Part shown: piece by piece, positions 1 through 8,273 of the stretch | Layout: every line of letters begins with the position of its first letter | How positions within the stretch are numbered: the stretch's first letter is position 1 | Assembly: GCA_002398875.1 (NCBI GenBank) | Contig: DHCC01000073.1 | Span: 582 to 64,581, forward strand | Reading direction: 5' to 3' | DNA: 64,000 bases | Source: Bacteroidales bacterium UBA4912 | GTDB taxonomy: Bacteria > Bacteroidota > Bacteroidia > Bacteroidales > Dysgonomonadaceae | Notes under the pieces: generated by a model | The model's input: the letters and a program-made list of their open reading frames with translations, nothing else | Database searches by the model: none | Told to the model about the DNA's origin: nothing | Made by a program: the position numbers and the translations under genes

Positions 1-748
1 TCTCACTGTCATAGTAGCAGTGGTAGTAGAGCTCCTTTACAGGGTCCCACAGATAAGCATCCATTAGTATGAGCTGTTTAGCAGCTTCATCAAAGTAGGT
101 GTTTTCACCACTGAATTTCCCCATCCTTGTAAGAAACGAAGTAGCCATATATGCGTCGTCTGCCCATACAGTCATATCCCTTGGAAATGTTCTGCTTAAA
201 GTGCCGTCTTCAAGTCTGTCCTGTACGTTTAATATATGGTTGGCAGCATTTTGCATGTAGGTAAGATATTCAGGTTTACTTTCAAGTTTATTTACCTCTA
301 CAACAGCTGCACCCATAGCACCACAATCATCAAGTTCCTTAAAATTCCAAAGCTGACCGAAAGGCCAGTGCCAGTGATTACGATCGTTTCTGAATCTCTC
401 TTTAAAGTATTCATAATTGGCAAAACTGAACGCAACATGGTTTTTGGCATACTCAATGTATTTTTCATCGTTGAGATATTCACCCAGTTTGATCATTGCC
501 ATATCCAGCACGCCATTAGAATAATGCCACTCGGTAAGCGGACTTTTAAATTTAACATCCTCTCCCTCAGGGATTTCAGCAGTGCTGTTATAAACAACAC
601 CGTTGCTAACACCTACAAACTGTGTCACAGGTTGTTTTAAAATATTATCTGCTACTGCTCTAACAGCCTCTTCATCTGACCTTTGCTGTGCTAACAATGT
701 TACTGTAAAAAGCACTAATAGAAAAGAAATTACAATTTTATTTTTCAT
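1..748 (-). CDS. Glycoside hydrolase family 88/105-like protein, C-terminus cut off
   Basis: The minus-strand reading frame begins at the ATG complement 746-748 and stays open to the window edge, giving about 249 residues. It starts with a cleavable signal peptide (hydrophobic core ending LLAQQ), so the product is exported. The segment WHYSNGVLDMAM and, later, VWADDAYMAT resemble the alpha/alpha-barrel unsaturated rhamnogalacturonyl hydrolases of the YteR/YesR type, where the Asp of the VWAD segment is the expected general acid. Members hydrolyse unsaturated uronic-acid disaccharides made by polysaccharide lyases. The C-terminal part of the barrel lies outside the window, so substrate cannot be judged. 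It could equally be a general family-88-like exported hydrolase of a glycan utilisation locus to the left. Confidence 0.75.
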   Translation of the reverse strand, partial: MKNKIVISFLLVLFTVTLLAQQRSDEEAVRAVADNILKQPVTQFVGVSNGVVYNSTAEIPEGEDVKFKSPLTEWHYSNGVLDMAMIKLGEYLNDEKYIEYAKNHVAFSFANYEYFKERFRNDRNHWHWPFGQLWNFKELDDCGAMGAAVVEVNKLESKPEYLTYMQNAANHILNVQDRLEDGTLSRTFPRDMTVWADDAYMATSFLTRMGKFSGENTYFDEAAKQLILMDAYLWDPVKELYYHCYYDSE

Positions 749-794
749 AGCAGCATATAAGAATTTGTTATTGATTTAATAAACTTTGGACGTT

Positions 795-1700
795 TTAACC
801 GGGCAATAAATCTAGAATTCTTTCCACAACCATATCATCTGAATCAGAAAGATTTATCCAATTAATCTCATTATCTTTTCTGAACCATGTCATCTGTTTA
901 CGTGCATAATTACGTGAATGTTGCTTTATCTTATCAATAGCATAATCGACAGTACAGTTGCCGTCAAAATATTCGAACAGCTCTTTATATCCGACTGTAT
1001 TGAGAGAGTTTAGATGACGAATATGATTAAATTTGCGCCCTTCATCAATGAGTCCATCCTTAACCATAAAATCCACACGCCGGTTAATTCTTTCATACAA
1101 CTCTTGCCTGTCTCTTTTAAGGCCAACTTTAATAATTTTAAAAGGGCGTTCTTTCTTTGGATTAGTACGTAGCGAAGAATATGGCTTCCCGGCCATCAGG
1201 CAAACTTCAAGGGCATGAATCACGCGTTTTGGATTCTTAAGATCTACCTCATCATAAAATTTTGGATCGAGTATCTTTAGTTGCCGGCGAATAGGGTCAA
1301 GGCCCTCTTTTTCATATAATTCCTTAATATTCTTCCGCAATGAAGAGTCGATAGTAGGTATTTCATCTATTCCCTGGCAAACGGCATCAATATACATCAT
1401 TGAGCCTCCGGTCATTACTACTACTTCATGCTGTTTGTACAACTCATGAAGCAACGCAATTGCATCCTGTTCATAAGTGCTTGCACTGTAATACTCTTCG
1501 GGAGATAATATTTCAACAAAGTGATGTGGAACTCGCTGTTTTTGCTCTATTGTTGGTGCTGCAGTGCAAATACTCATACCCCTGTATATCTGTCTTGAGT
1601 CTGCAGATAAAACAGGACTATTTAGTTTCTCCGCCACGTTTAGACTCAACTCAGTCTTTCCAACACCTGTAGGACCAAGCAAAACGAGGAGAATATTCAT
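795..1700 (-). CDS. miaA: tRNA dimethylallyltransferase MiaA
   Basis: This 301-residue protein transfers a dimethylallyl group to N6 of adenosine 37 in tRNAs reading UNN codons. The P-loop GPTGVGKT is at residues 9-16. The substrate-binding segment SADSRQIYR follows at 32-40, then GGSMMYIDAV, and the C-terminal part carries RNYARKQMTWFR, all family hallmarks. Length is normal for the family. It lies 46 bases upstream of the exported hydrolase on the same strand and about 64 bases downstream of the TnpR-like gene, so co-transcription is possible though the functions are unrelated. The start places the P-loop at the usual distance from the N-terminus. Confidence 0.97.
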   Translation of the reverse strand: MNILLVLLGPTGVGKTELSLNVAEKLNSPVLSADSRQIYRGMSICTAAPTIEQKQRVPHHFVEILSPEEYYSASTYEQDAIALLHELYKQHEVVVMTGGSMMYIDAVCQGIDEIPTIDSSLRKNIKELYEKEGLDPIRRQLKILDPKFYDEVDLKNPKRVIHALEVCLMAGKPYSSLRTNPKKERPFKIIKVGLKRDRQELYERINRRVDFMVKDGLIDEGRKFNHIRHLNSLNTVGYKELFEYFDGNCTVDYAIDKIKQHSRNYARKQMTWFRKDNEINWINLSDSDDMVVERILDLLPG

Positions 1701-1764
1701 TATATTATTTTGTAATAATCAGGATTTAAGAATTATCTGATTGTTTTTGAAAAAATGTGTTTTA

Positions 1765-2328
1765 TTAATAAAGATCGCTTGTTTCTGTATCTGAAGAATT
1801 ATCTAATTCATCAATTCCGTCAAAACCCTCCTTGTCAAGCTCATCTATATCGAAACTCTCATCTCCGAAAAATGATTCACCCAAATCAAGCGACACATCA
1901 TCCTGCTTGATATCCTGAAAATCTATGATCTGACTTGGTGCCTCTCCTTCTGAAATCGTGCATAAAGGCTTTTTAAGGTTTTTACCGGGTATAATTTCAG
2001 AAAGCTCAATGAAGAGTGCTCGCTCATTAAGATAATCAAATACGAACATCAGTTTTTGTTTCTCATCTTCCAGATAATCGCTAAGTACACATTCATCCAT
2101 AGTTAGGGAATCTACATCAGAATCAGTATCCATTTCTACTAAAGTAATTTCTTGCTTCTTGCGCCATTTATTATCACTTAGAAAAAATGAAGCCATCTCC
2201 TTACTATTATATCCTGTGCAATCCAATATTGTATTATATAAATCCAAGAATGTTGCGTCAGAATCTATTTTTATTTCTCTTTTGAAGTTATCGACTTCAT
2301 CCGATAGAATTAAAAACTTGAATATCAT
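1765..2328 (-). CDS. IS1096-passenger TnpR / plasmid pRiA4b ORF-3 family protein
   Basis: A 187-residue cytosolic protein of no proven function. The N-terminal 110 residues (IFKFLILSDEVDNFKREIKI, then SFFLSDNKW, LSDYL and FVFDYLNERALFIEL) match the pRiA4b ORF-3-like fold common in Bacteroidetes. The C-terminal third is very acidic, dominated by Asp, Glu and Ser. The database name comes from a passenger gene of IS1096; there is no transposase or terminal repeat here, so the name should not be read as evidence of a mobile element. A -7-like element lies on the minus strand 30 bases upstream of the start. Confidence 0.75.
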   Translation of the reverse strand: MIFKFLILSDEVDNFKREIKIDSDATFLDLYNTILDCTGYNSKEMASFFLSDNKWRKKQEITLVEMDTDSDVDSLTMDECVLSDYLEDEKQKLMFVFDYLNERALFIELSEIIPGKNLKKPLCTISEGEAPSQIIDFQDIKQDDVSLDLGESFFGDESFDIDELDKEGFDGIDELDNSSDTETSDLY

Positions 2329-2359
2329 AGCGATCTTTTTTTATGCATTATTGACGTTT

Positions 2360-2388
2360 CAAAGGTAATAAAAAGTTTTAAATTCCAA
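2360..2388 (-). promoter_or_regulatory. Bacteroidetes-type promoter for the TnpR-like gene
   Basis: Read on the minus strand, 2367-2360 gives an exact TAnnTTTG -7 element. A TTG (2388-2386) lies 18 bases further upstream as a plausible -33 element. This predicts a leader of about 25 nt before the ATG at 2328. Confidence 0.5.
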
Positions 2389-2457
2389 TATGAACATTAA
2401 GTTTTAACTGGACAATTATACGATTGAACCTATTAAGGGAGCAGTTGTTTTATATAT

Positions 2458-2793
2458 ATGATGAAAGAAAAGTTAGTGAAACCAAAATACATGCACATAG
2501 GTCCTGAATATCTTGAAATAATTGAAGAACAAATGGGAAAAGGAGTAGCAAGAGTTATATATTTTACTTTTTCTGAAGAACCTGAATTGGAAGAATCTAA
2601 AGGTAATATTATTAAAATAGACAACAAAAAAGATAAAGGTGATCACCTTATATTCGAAAATGGTGATAAAGTAAGATTAGACCGTATTGTGGTAATAAAC
2701 GGGATTCCAGGCCCGGCTTATGATGAGTATGATTTATATGCATTGGCTCCCTTAACCTGTAAGGCAGGTTATGACGACTCTTTTTGTGAGTAA
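2458..2793 (+). CDS. Conserved hypothetical protein, possibly Rof-like
   Basis: A 111-residue soluble protein upstream of rpoN. I do not recognise a named family with certainty. The middle part (KIDNKKDKGDHLIFENGD followed by KVRLDRIVVING) recalls the small beta-barrel of the Rho-binding antiterminator Rof, which has a similar Leu-rich strand ending in VRLDRI. The C-terminus (YALAPLTCKAGYDDSFCE) carries two cysteines. Two ATG codons stand in tandem at 2458 and 2461; either could be used. It ends 48 bases before the chosen rpoN start, and rpoN has its own promoter inside that gap. Confidence 0.6.
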   Translation: MMKEKLVKPKYMHIGPEYLEIIEEQMGKGVARVIYFTFSEEPELEESKGNIIKIDNKKDKGDHLIFENGDKVRLDRIVVINGIPGPAYDEYDLYALAPLTCKAGYDDSFCE

Positions 2794-2814
2794 GTAGAGA
2801 AATAATTATCTTTG
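2782..2814 (+). promoter_or_regulatory. Promoter of rpoN
   Basis: An exact TAnnTTTG -7 element (TATCTTTG, 2807-2814) is preceded by a TTTTG run ending at 2786, a 20-base spacing. Transcription would begin near 2820, downstream of an in-frame ATG at 2812. This favours 2842 as the true rpoN start. Confidence 0.65.
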
Positions 2815-2841
2815 CCATCGAAATTATATACTATACCGTAT

Positions 2842-4293
2842 ATGGCTCTAAAGCAGCAACAAGAACTCAAACAGACACAACGGCTTTCACCTCTTCAGAT
2901 GCAGGTCATTAAGCTAATTGAGCTTAATAATGTTGAAGTGGAAGAACGGATAAGACAAGAGATTGAAGATAATCCAGCAATTGAAACTACGGAAAATGAA
3001 CCTTTTGACAGTTCCGAAAATGATGATTTATCAGCAACAGAAGAATTATCTCAAGATGAGATGATTCTTGGTGATTATTTTTCGGATGATGATGTGCCGG
3101 ATTACAGAATTAGTGGATCACAGAGGAAAAATGAGCCTGATTTTGTAGAAATTAGCTATTACGATGATAAATCTTTACACGATTTCTTACTTGAACAAAT
3201 TGGGCTGCTGGACCTAGACTCTGACAAACAAATTATTGCTGAGTATATTGTAGGTAACTTTGATGAAAATGGTTATCTTCAGAGGGATTTACAATCTATA
3301 TCGAACGACCTGCTTTTTCAGCAACAAATGGAAGTAACACCTCTTCAACTGGAGGATATACTTTTTGAAATTCAGGACCTCGACCCTGCAGGTATAGGTG
3401 CCCGTGATCTGCAGGAATGTCTTTTATTACAGCTGAGACGTCAGAAAACCAATCCTGATATTGAACTTGCATTGACTATCATAAATGACTATTTCGAAGA
3501 ATTTACCAGAAAGCATTATGATAAAATTATTCGCCAACTTAATATTACTCAGGATGAATTAAGAGAAGCAATAGAAGTAATCATTTCTCTTAATCCAAAG
3601 CCTGGAAATACAGTGGGTGGTACGATGCAGATGGCTATGAACAACATAACCCCGGATTTTATAGTAGATTCGTATAATGGAGAGGTCACTATTCAGCTCA
3701 ACAACAGCAATATACCAAGCTTGAGAGTTAACCGCAACTTTTCAGAAATGCTAAAAGGATACTCTGAGAACAAGTCAAGTATGTCGTCTGATGATAAACA
3801 AGCTATGTTATTTATGAAACAGAAAGTTGATTCCGCAAAATGGTTTATCGATGCAGTAAAACAAAGACAGAACACTTTACAGCGAACTATGGAGGCAATT
3901 GTTAGCATTCAGTACGATTTCTTTCTGACAGAGGATGAGACTAAACTGAAACCTATGATTCTGAAAGATGTAGCTGAAAGAACCGGGTTTGATATTTCAA
4001 CAATATCACGGGTAAGTAACAGCAAATACGTTCAAACAAATACAAATATATATTCTTTAAAGTTCTTTTTTTCTGAAGCCATGCAAACTGTTGGCGGAGA
4101 GGATATTTCATCAAGAGAAGTCAAGTCTTTGCTGTTAGAGTGTGTTGATAATGAAGACCCGGTCAAACCCCTGACAGATGATCAGTTAACAAAGATACTT
4201 AACAATAAAGGCTATGTTATAGCACGACGTACAGTTGCAAAATACAGAGAACAATTAAATATTCCCGTGGCTCGTTTGAGAAAAAAACTTTAA
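2842..4293 (+). CDS. rpoN: RNA polymerase sigma-54 factor RpoN
   Basis: Sigma-54 directs RNA polymerase to -24/-12 promoters that need an AAA+ activator. The protein has 483 residues from the chosen start. Its N-terminus (MALKQQQELKQTQRLSPLQM) is the Gln/Leu-rich region I, then comes an acidic region II, the core-binding domain, and the C-terminal RpoN box ARRTVAKYRE. An upstream in-frame ATG at 2812 would add ten residues, but the promoter element at 2807-2814 overlaps it, so it cannot be in the transcript. The stop is 9 bases before the PAP2-like gene, suggesting co-transcription. Confidence 0.97.
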   Translation: MALKQQQELKQTQRLSPLQMQVIKLIELNNVEVEERIRQEIEDNPAIETTENEPFDSSENDDLSATEELSQDEMILGDYFSDDDVPDYRISGSQRKNEPDFVEISYYDDKSLHDFLLEQIGLLDLDSDKQIIAEYIVGNFDENGYLQRDLQSISNDLLFQQQMEVTPLQLEDILFEIQDLDPAGIGARDLQECLLLQLRRQKTNPDIELALTIINDYFEEFTRKHYDKIIRQLNITQDELREAIEVIISLNPKPGNTVGGTMQMAMNNITPDFIVDSYNGEVTIQLNNSNIPSLRVNRNFSEMLKGYSENKSSMSSDDKQAMLFMKQKVDSAKWFIDAVKQRQNTLQRTMEAIVSIQYDFFLTEDETKLKPMILKDVAERTGFDISTISRVSNSKYVQTNTNIYSLKFFFSEAMQTVGGEDISSREVKSLLLECVDNEDPVKPLTDDQLTKILNNKGYVIARRTVAKYREQLNIPVARLRKKL

Positions 4294-4302
4294 CTTTGTC
4301 TG

Positions 4303-4911
4303 ATGAAATCGATAGCTACAATAATCTCAACGGTTTTTCAACCATTATTAATGCCAACTTACGGCGTGATGCTGATATTTGCATACACCTATTTTGGAGA
4401 AATATATTCTCATAGATTCTGGCAAATTATAACACCGGTACTGTTTTTTTCATTTATTATTCCTGCAGTTCTTATATATATGCTGTTTAAGATTGGAATA
4501 ATTTCGGATCTCTCGCTTAAAGTACGTAAAGAGCGTATTTATCCATATTTAATAACTTTACTTTCATACACTGCAATGATTGTCTATTATCAAAGGATGA
4601 ACATGCCAGGATGGTTTATGATGATCATGGGTGCTTCTATTGCAATTATGATTATTGCAATACTTATTACTTTTATATGGAAAATAAGTGCTCACATGTT
4701 TGGAATAGGAGGACTTACAGGTGGTGCAATGGCAGTGTGTTATGTTGTTGAACGATCTAATCCTTACATAATGTTTATTGGCTTATTTATTCTTGCCGGA
4801 TTAATTGGCACATCCAGACTTATCCTTAAGCGACATACACTTTCACAGGTTATTGCCGGCTTCTTGCTTGGTTTTTTTGTATCGTTTGCTTTTGTTTGGT
4901 TTGGTCCCTAA
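4303..4911 (+). CDS. PAP2-like integral membrane protein
   Basis: A 202-residue protein with about six hydrophobic segments, resembling type-2 phosphatidic acid phosphatases. The traces of the three phosphatase motifs are weak. Motif 1 may be KVRKERIYPYL, motif 2 (normally PSGH) is replaced by GIGGLTGG, and motif 3 reads SRLILKRHTLSQV, keeping Ser-Arg and His but lacking the usual Asp. It could therefore be a divergent lipid phosphatase or a catalytically altered relative. It follows rpoN by 9 bases and precedes gcvH, which has its own probable promoter. Confidence 0.7.
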   Translation: MKSIATIISTVFQPLLMPTYGVMLIFAYTYFGEIYSHRFWQIITPVLFFSFIIPAVLIYMLFKIGIISDLSLKVRKERIYPYLITLLSYTAMIVYYQRMNMPGWFMMIMGASIAIMIIAILITFIWKISAHMFGIGGLTGGAMAVCYVVERSNPYIMFIGLFILAGLIGTSRLILKRHTLSQVIAGFLLGFFVSFAFVWFGP

Positions 4912-4920
4912 ATGAGGTTT

Positions 4921-4951
4921 TTGTTGTTTTCATTATAATATTGTACATTTA
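4921..4951 (+). promoter_or_regulatory. Probable promoter of gcvH
   Basis: TACATTTA (4944-4951) matches the TAnnTTTG consensus at seven of eight positions, with TTG repeats ending at 4926 about 17 bases upstream. It lies about 35 bases before the gcvH ATG. Confidence 0.4.
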
Positions 4952-4986
4952 CAACATAAATTTATTAAATAAAAAAATTGACTACT

Positions 4987-5367
4987 ATGAATTTTCCAGA
5001 AAACTTAAAGTATTCTTCCGATCACGAATGGGTGAAAGTGGAAGGTAATGAAGCTTACGTTGGTATTACAGATTTTGCTCAGGAAGAGCTTGGTGATATT
5101 GTGTTTATTGATGTTTCTACTGAAGGTGAAACCCTTGAGCAAGGCGAAGTATTCGGAAGTGTAGAAGCTGTGAAAACAGTATCTGACCTAATGATGCCTG
5201 TAAGTGGTGAAGTTTTGGAAGTAAATGCAGAAATTGATGACGCGCCCGAACTTGTAAATAAAGATCCTTATGGAAAGGGATGGATAATTAAGGTTACTAT
5301 TGTTAATCCAGAAGAGTTAGACGGTTTGATGTCAGCGGCTGATTACAAAGAATTTATAGGAAAATAG
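4987..5367 (+). CDS. gcvH: Glycine cleavage system H protein
   Basis: GcvH is the lipoyl carrier that shuttles the aminomethyl group between the P, T and L proteins of the glycine cleavage complex. The protein has 126 residues from the ATG at 4987. The lipoylated lysine is Lys63 in SVEAVKTVSDL, and SSDHEWV near the N-terminus is typical. A TTG three codons upstream is less likely because it only adds residues absent from the family. The P and T genes are not in the window. purE follows after 8 bases, so the two are likely one transcript. Confidence 0.96.
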   Translation: MNFPENLKYSSDHEWVKVEGNEAYVGITDFAQEELGDIVFIDVSTEGETLEQGEVFGSVEAVKTVSDLMMPVSGEVLEVNAEIDDAPELVNKDPYGKGWIIKVTIVNPEELDGLMSAADYKEFIGK

Positions 5368-5375
5368 CTTATATT

Positions 5376-5882
5376 ATGAAGCCAATCATAAGTATCATTA
5401 TGGGAAGTACATCCGATCTTCCTGTAATGGAAAAAGCAGCGCAGTTTCTCGATGAAATGGAGGTTCCGTTTGAAATGAATGCATTATCAGCTCACAGAAC
5501 TCCTGAAGAGGTCGAAAATTTTGCCAAAAATGCTTCAGAAAACGGAATTAAGGTTATTATAGCAGCAGCAGGAATGGCTGCACATCTGCCGGGTGTTATA
5601 GCTTCAATGACCACAACACCTGTTATTGGAGTGCCAATAAAAGCGTCACTGGAAGGTATTGATGCTTTACTCTCCATAGTACAAATGCCTCCTGGAATTC
5701 CTGTTGCTACTGTAGGTATAAATGGTTCCCTGAACGCTGCTATACTTGCTGTTCAAATGATTGCAACAGGTGATGAGACATATCAAAAAAAACTAGAAAA
5801 CTATAAAGTTTCACTAAAAAATAAAATCAAGAAAGCAAACACGGAACTGGCTCAGGTTTCATATAAATATAAAACTAATTGA
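5376..5882 (+). CDS. purE: N5-carboxyaminoimidazole ribonucleotide mutase PurE
   Basis: PurE converts N5-CAIR to CAIR in purine synthesis. At 168 residues it is the short class I mutase. The phosphate-binding GSTSDLPVM motif is near residue 10, the SAHRTPE motif carries the catalytic His, and a Gly/Ala-rich helix follows (IIAAAGMAAHLPG). No purK is next to it. It is tightly linked behind gcvH. In the Bacteroidales genomes I remember, ispG often follows purE; here the next gene is a DPP III instead. Confidence 0.97.
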   Translation: MKPIISIIMGSTSDLPVMEKAAQFLDEMEVPFEMNALSAHRTPEEVENFAKNASENGIKVIIAAAGMAAHLPGVIASMTTTPVIGVPIKASLEGIDALLSIVQMPPGIPVATVGINGSLNAAILAVQMIATGDETYQKKLENYKVSLKNKIKKANTELAQVSYKYKTN

Positions 5883-6010
5883 TATTCGTAAACTGCTTTA
5901 CTTGAAATGAATTTACAAAAGAAAATAAACTTGGTTATCTGGTAGATAAAACCAGAGATGTATGTCTTCGTGCAAAAAAATTAAATAAAGAAAAATAATA
6001 GAATAATTGT

Positions 6011-8077
6011 ATGAAAAAAGTAGTGTTTATGTTGACTTCACTTTTACTGCTTGCAGCATGTAATGGCAACAAAAAAGCAGACTCTAAATCGCCTACCGAC
6101 GACGGCATCGACTACACAACATTTGAATATAAAGTAGATCGGTTTGCCGATATTGAAATATTAAGATATCCGGTTCCAGGATTCAACAGCTTGTCGTTAA
6201 AACAAAAAGAGCTGATTTATTATCTGTCTCAAGCAGCCTTAGAAGGCCGTGATATTTTATGGGATCAGCATAACCGTTATAATTTAACAATACGCCGTGT
6301 ATGTGAAGGTGTTTATGAGAATTATATGGGAAATAAATCAACAGATGACTGGAAGAATTTCGAGACTTATCTTAAGCAAATATGGATGGCTAATGGTATC
6401 CATCACCACTATTCTGAAGATAAAATCATGCCTCAGTTCTCACAAGAATATTTTGTATCACTTGTAAAAAGTGTAGATCCAGGCAGAATGCCTTTCCGTG
6501 ATGGAATGGCTGCTGATGAGACTCTTGAAGAAATTGTACCAGTTATGTTTGACCCTGCAGTAATGCCAAAGAGAATGAGTCAAACTCCCGGTACTGATAT
6601 CGTGCAGACATCTGCTGTTAATTTCTACGAAGGTGTTACTCAGAAAGAGGTTGTAGATTACTACAGTTCAATGAAAGATCCTAATGACAACACACCTGTT
6701 TCATACGGGCTTAATAGCAAAGTAATCAAGGAAAACGGTGTCGTAACTGAGAAAGTCTGGAAACTGGGTGGCATGTATGACAAAGCCATTGAACGCATAA
6801 TAGGCTGGTTGGATAAAGCATCTGCTGTTGCAGAAAACGATCATCAAAAAGATGTTATAAACTCTTTGATAGAGTATTATAAAACCGGAAGTCTTGAAAC
6901 TTTTGATGACTACTCCGTTAAATGGGTTACAGACACAACATCTCGTGTTGATTTTATTAATGGTTTCATTGAAACCTATACTGACCCAATGGGACTTAAA
7001 GGAAGTTGGGAGTCACTTGTAAACTTTAAAAGTATTGAAGCTTCTGAACGTACAAGAATAATTAGCGAAAATGCTCAATGGTTTGAAGATAATTCTCCTA
7101 TAGATGATCGTTTTAAAAAAGAAGAAGTGAAGGGTGTTTCTGCCAAAGTTGTTACAGCAGCAATACTGGGAGGCGACACATATCCTTCCACACCTATAGG
7201 TATAAATTTGCCAAATGCTGATTGGATAAGACGCGATCATGGCTCTAAATCAGTTACTATTGACAATATCACTTTCGCTTATGACAAAGCTGCAGAAGGT
7301 AACGGTTTTAAAGAAGAGTTTATGTGGAGCATCAATGAGATTGAGCTTACTAAAAAATATGGAACACTGACTGACAATCTGCATACCGACCTGCATGAAT
7401 GTCTGGGACACGGTTCGGGTAAACTTCTACCGGGTGTAAGTACAGACGTACTTCAGGCATACGCTTCACCGTTGGAAGAGACACGTGCAGACCTATTCGC
7501 TCTCTATTACCTTGCTGACTCAAAGCTTGTTGAACTTGGACTACTTCCAGACAACGAAGCTTATAAAGCAGAATATTATTCATATATTATGAATGGTGCA
7601 ATGACTCAGCTTACACGTATACAACCGGGAAAAGATATAGAACAGGCACACATGCGTAATCGTGCTACAATTTCCAACTGGGTTATTGAGAAAGGACAGG
7701 CTGACAGCGTAATAGTGTTTGAAAAGAAGGATGACAAGACCTACCTGGTTATTAATGATTATGAAAAACTGCGTGAACTTTTTGGCGAACTACTTGCTGA
7801 AGTACAACGTATTAAATCTGAAGGTGATTTAGAAGCAGGTAAGAATCTTGTGGAAACCTACGGTGTTAAGGTGGATCCTGATCTTCATGCAGAGGTATTA
7901 TCTCGTTACGAAGCACTGGATATAGCTCCTTATAAAGGATTTGTGAATCCTGTTTATAAGCTGGTTACTGATGAAGATGGAAAAGTTACTGATGTTACAA
8001 TCTCTTACAACGAAAACTATATTGATCAGCAACTTCGTTACTCAAGGCAATACTCAGTGCTTCCTCTTAAAAACTGA
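6011..8077 (+). CDS. Dipeptidyl-peptidase III (M49) lipoprotein
   Basis: A 688-residue zinc peptidase predicted to release dipeptides from peptide N-termini. The signal peptide ends in a lipobox (LLAAC, Cys17), so it is a lipoprotein. The zinc site is HECLGH at residues 462-467 followed by GSGK, and the second motif EETRAD is at 489-494. M49 enzymes usually have HELLGH, but a Cys in the third position is known from the Bacteroides thetaiotaomicron enzyme. Some databases mislabel such proteins as dihydrofolate reductase; there is no DHFR fold here. It stands alone, with a terminator downstream. Confidence 0.93.
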   Translation: MKKVVFMLTSLLLLAACNGNKKADSKSPTDDGIDYTTFEYKVDRFADIEILRYPVPGFNSLSLKQKELIYYLSQAALEGRDILWDQHNRYNLTIRRVCEGVYENYMGNKSTDDWKNFETYLKQIWMANGIHHHYSEDKIMPQFSQEYFVSLVKSVDPGRMPFRDGMAADETLEEIVPVMFDPAVMPKRMSQTPGTDIVQTSAVNFYEGVTQKEVVDYYSSMKDPNDNTPVSYGLNSKVIKENGVVTEKVWKLGGMYDKAIERIIGWLDKASAVAENDHQKDVINSLIEYYKTGSLETFDDYSVKWVTDTTSRVDFINGFIETYTDPMGLKGSWESLVNFKSIEASERTRIISENAQWFEDNSPIDDRFKKEEVKGVSAKVVTAAILGGDTYPSTPIGINLPNADWIRRDHGSKSVTIDNITFAYDKAAEGNGFKEEFMWSINEIELTKKYGTLTDNLHTDLHECLGHGSGKLLPGVSTDVLQAYASPLEETRADLFALYYLADSKLVELGLLPDNEAYKAEYYSYIMNGAMTQLTRIQPGKDIEQAHMRNRATISNWVIEKGQADSVIVFEKKDDKTYLVINDYEKLRELFGELLAEVQRIKSEGDLEAGKNLVETYGVKVDPDLHAEVLSRYEALDIAPYKGFVNPVYKLVTDEDGKVTDVTISYNENYIDQQLRYSRQYSVLPLKN

Positions 8078-8166
8078 AGCTGCTGAATTTGGAAAAAGAA
8101 TACTTATTAGGGTGTGCTAAATTGATCCCTAAAGAACATGAATTTGTCCTAAATAACAATTAACAA

Positions 8167-8206
8167 TAAGAGGGTGTTTCACTTAGTGATTCTACCCTCT
8201 TTTATT
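8167..8206 (+). terminator. Intrinsic terminator after the DPP III gene
   Basis: The stem AGAGGGT (8169-8175) pairs with ACCCTCT (8194-8200). A smaller hairpin (TCACT/AGTGA) lies in the loop, and a T-rich tract starts at 8201. It lies about 90 bases after the DPP III stop. Confidence 0.75.
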
Positions 8207-8273
8207 GATTTTAAATCCATATACTACTAAATTCCAACAACCTAGAGTTTAAATTTAAAGCTTTGTAAAAAAG

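Noticed and set aside
236..640. Plus-strand frame of 134 codons
   Set aside because: It is antisense to the GH88/105 gene, which has a signal peptide and family motifs; the plus-strand translation has no recognisable features.
1765..2328. Mobile element suggested by the IS1096 TnpR-passenger family name
   Set aside because: No transposase, terminal inverted repeats or target duplication are visible; the name is historical and the protein is an ordinary chromosomal gene in this phylum.
5883..6010. Protein-like frame after purE (segment KLGYLVDKTRDVCLRAKK)
   Set aside because: Only about 30 codons between stops with no start codon; too short to separate from chance and purE itself ends normally.
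6011..8077. Label of dihydrofolate reductase, seen for DPP III homologues
   Set aside because: The protein has M49 zinc motifs and no DHFR features; the real folA is at 11821-12324.
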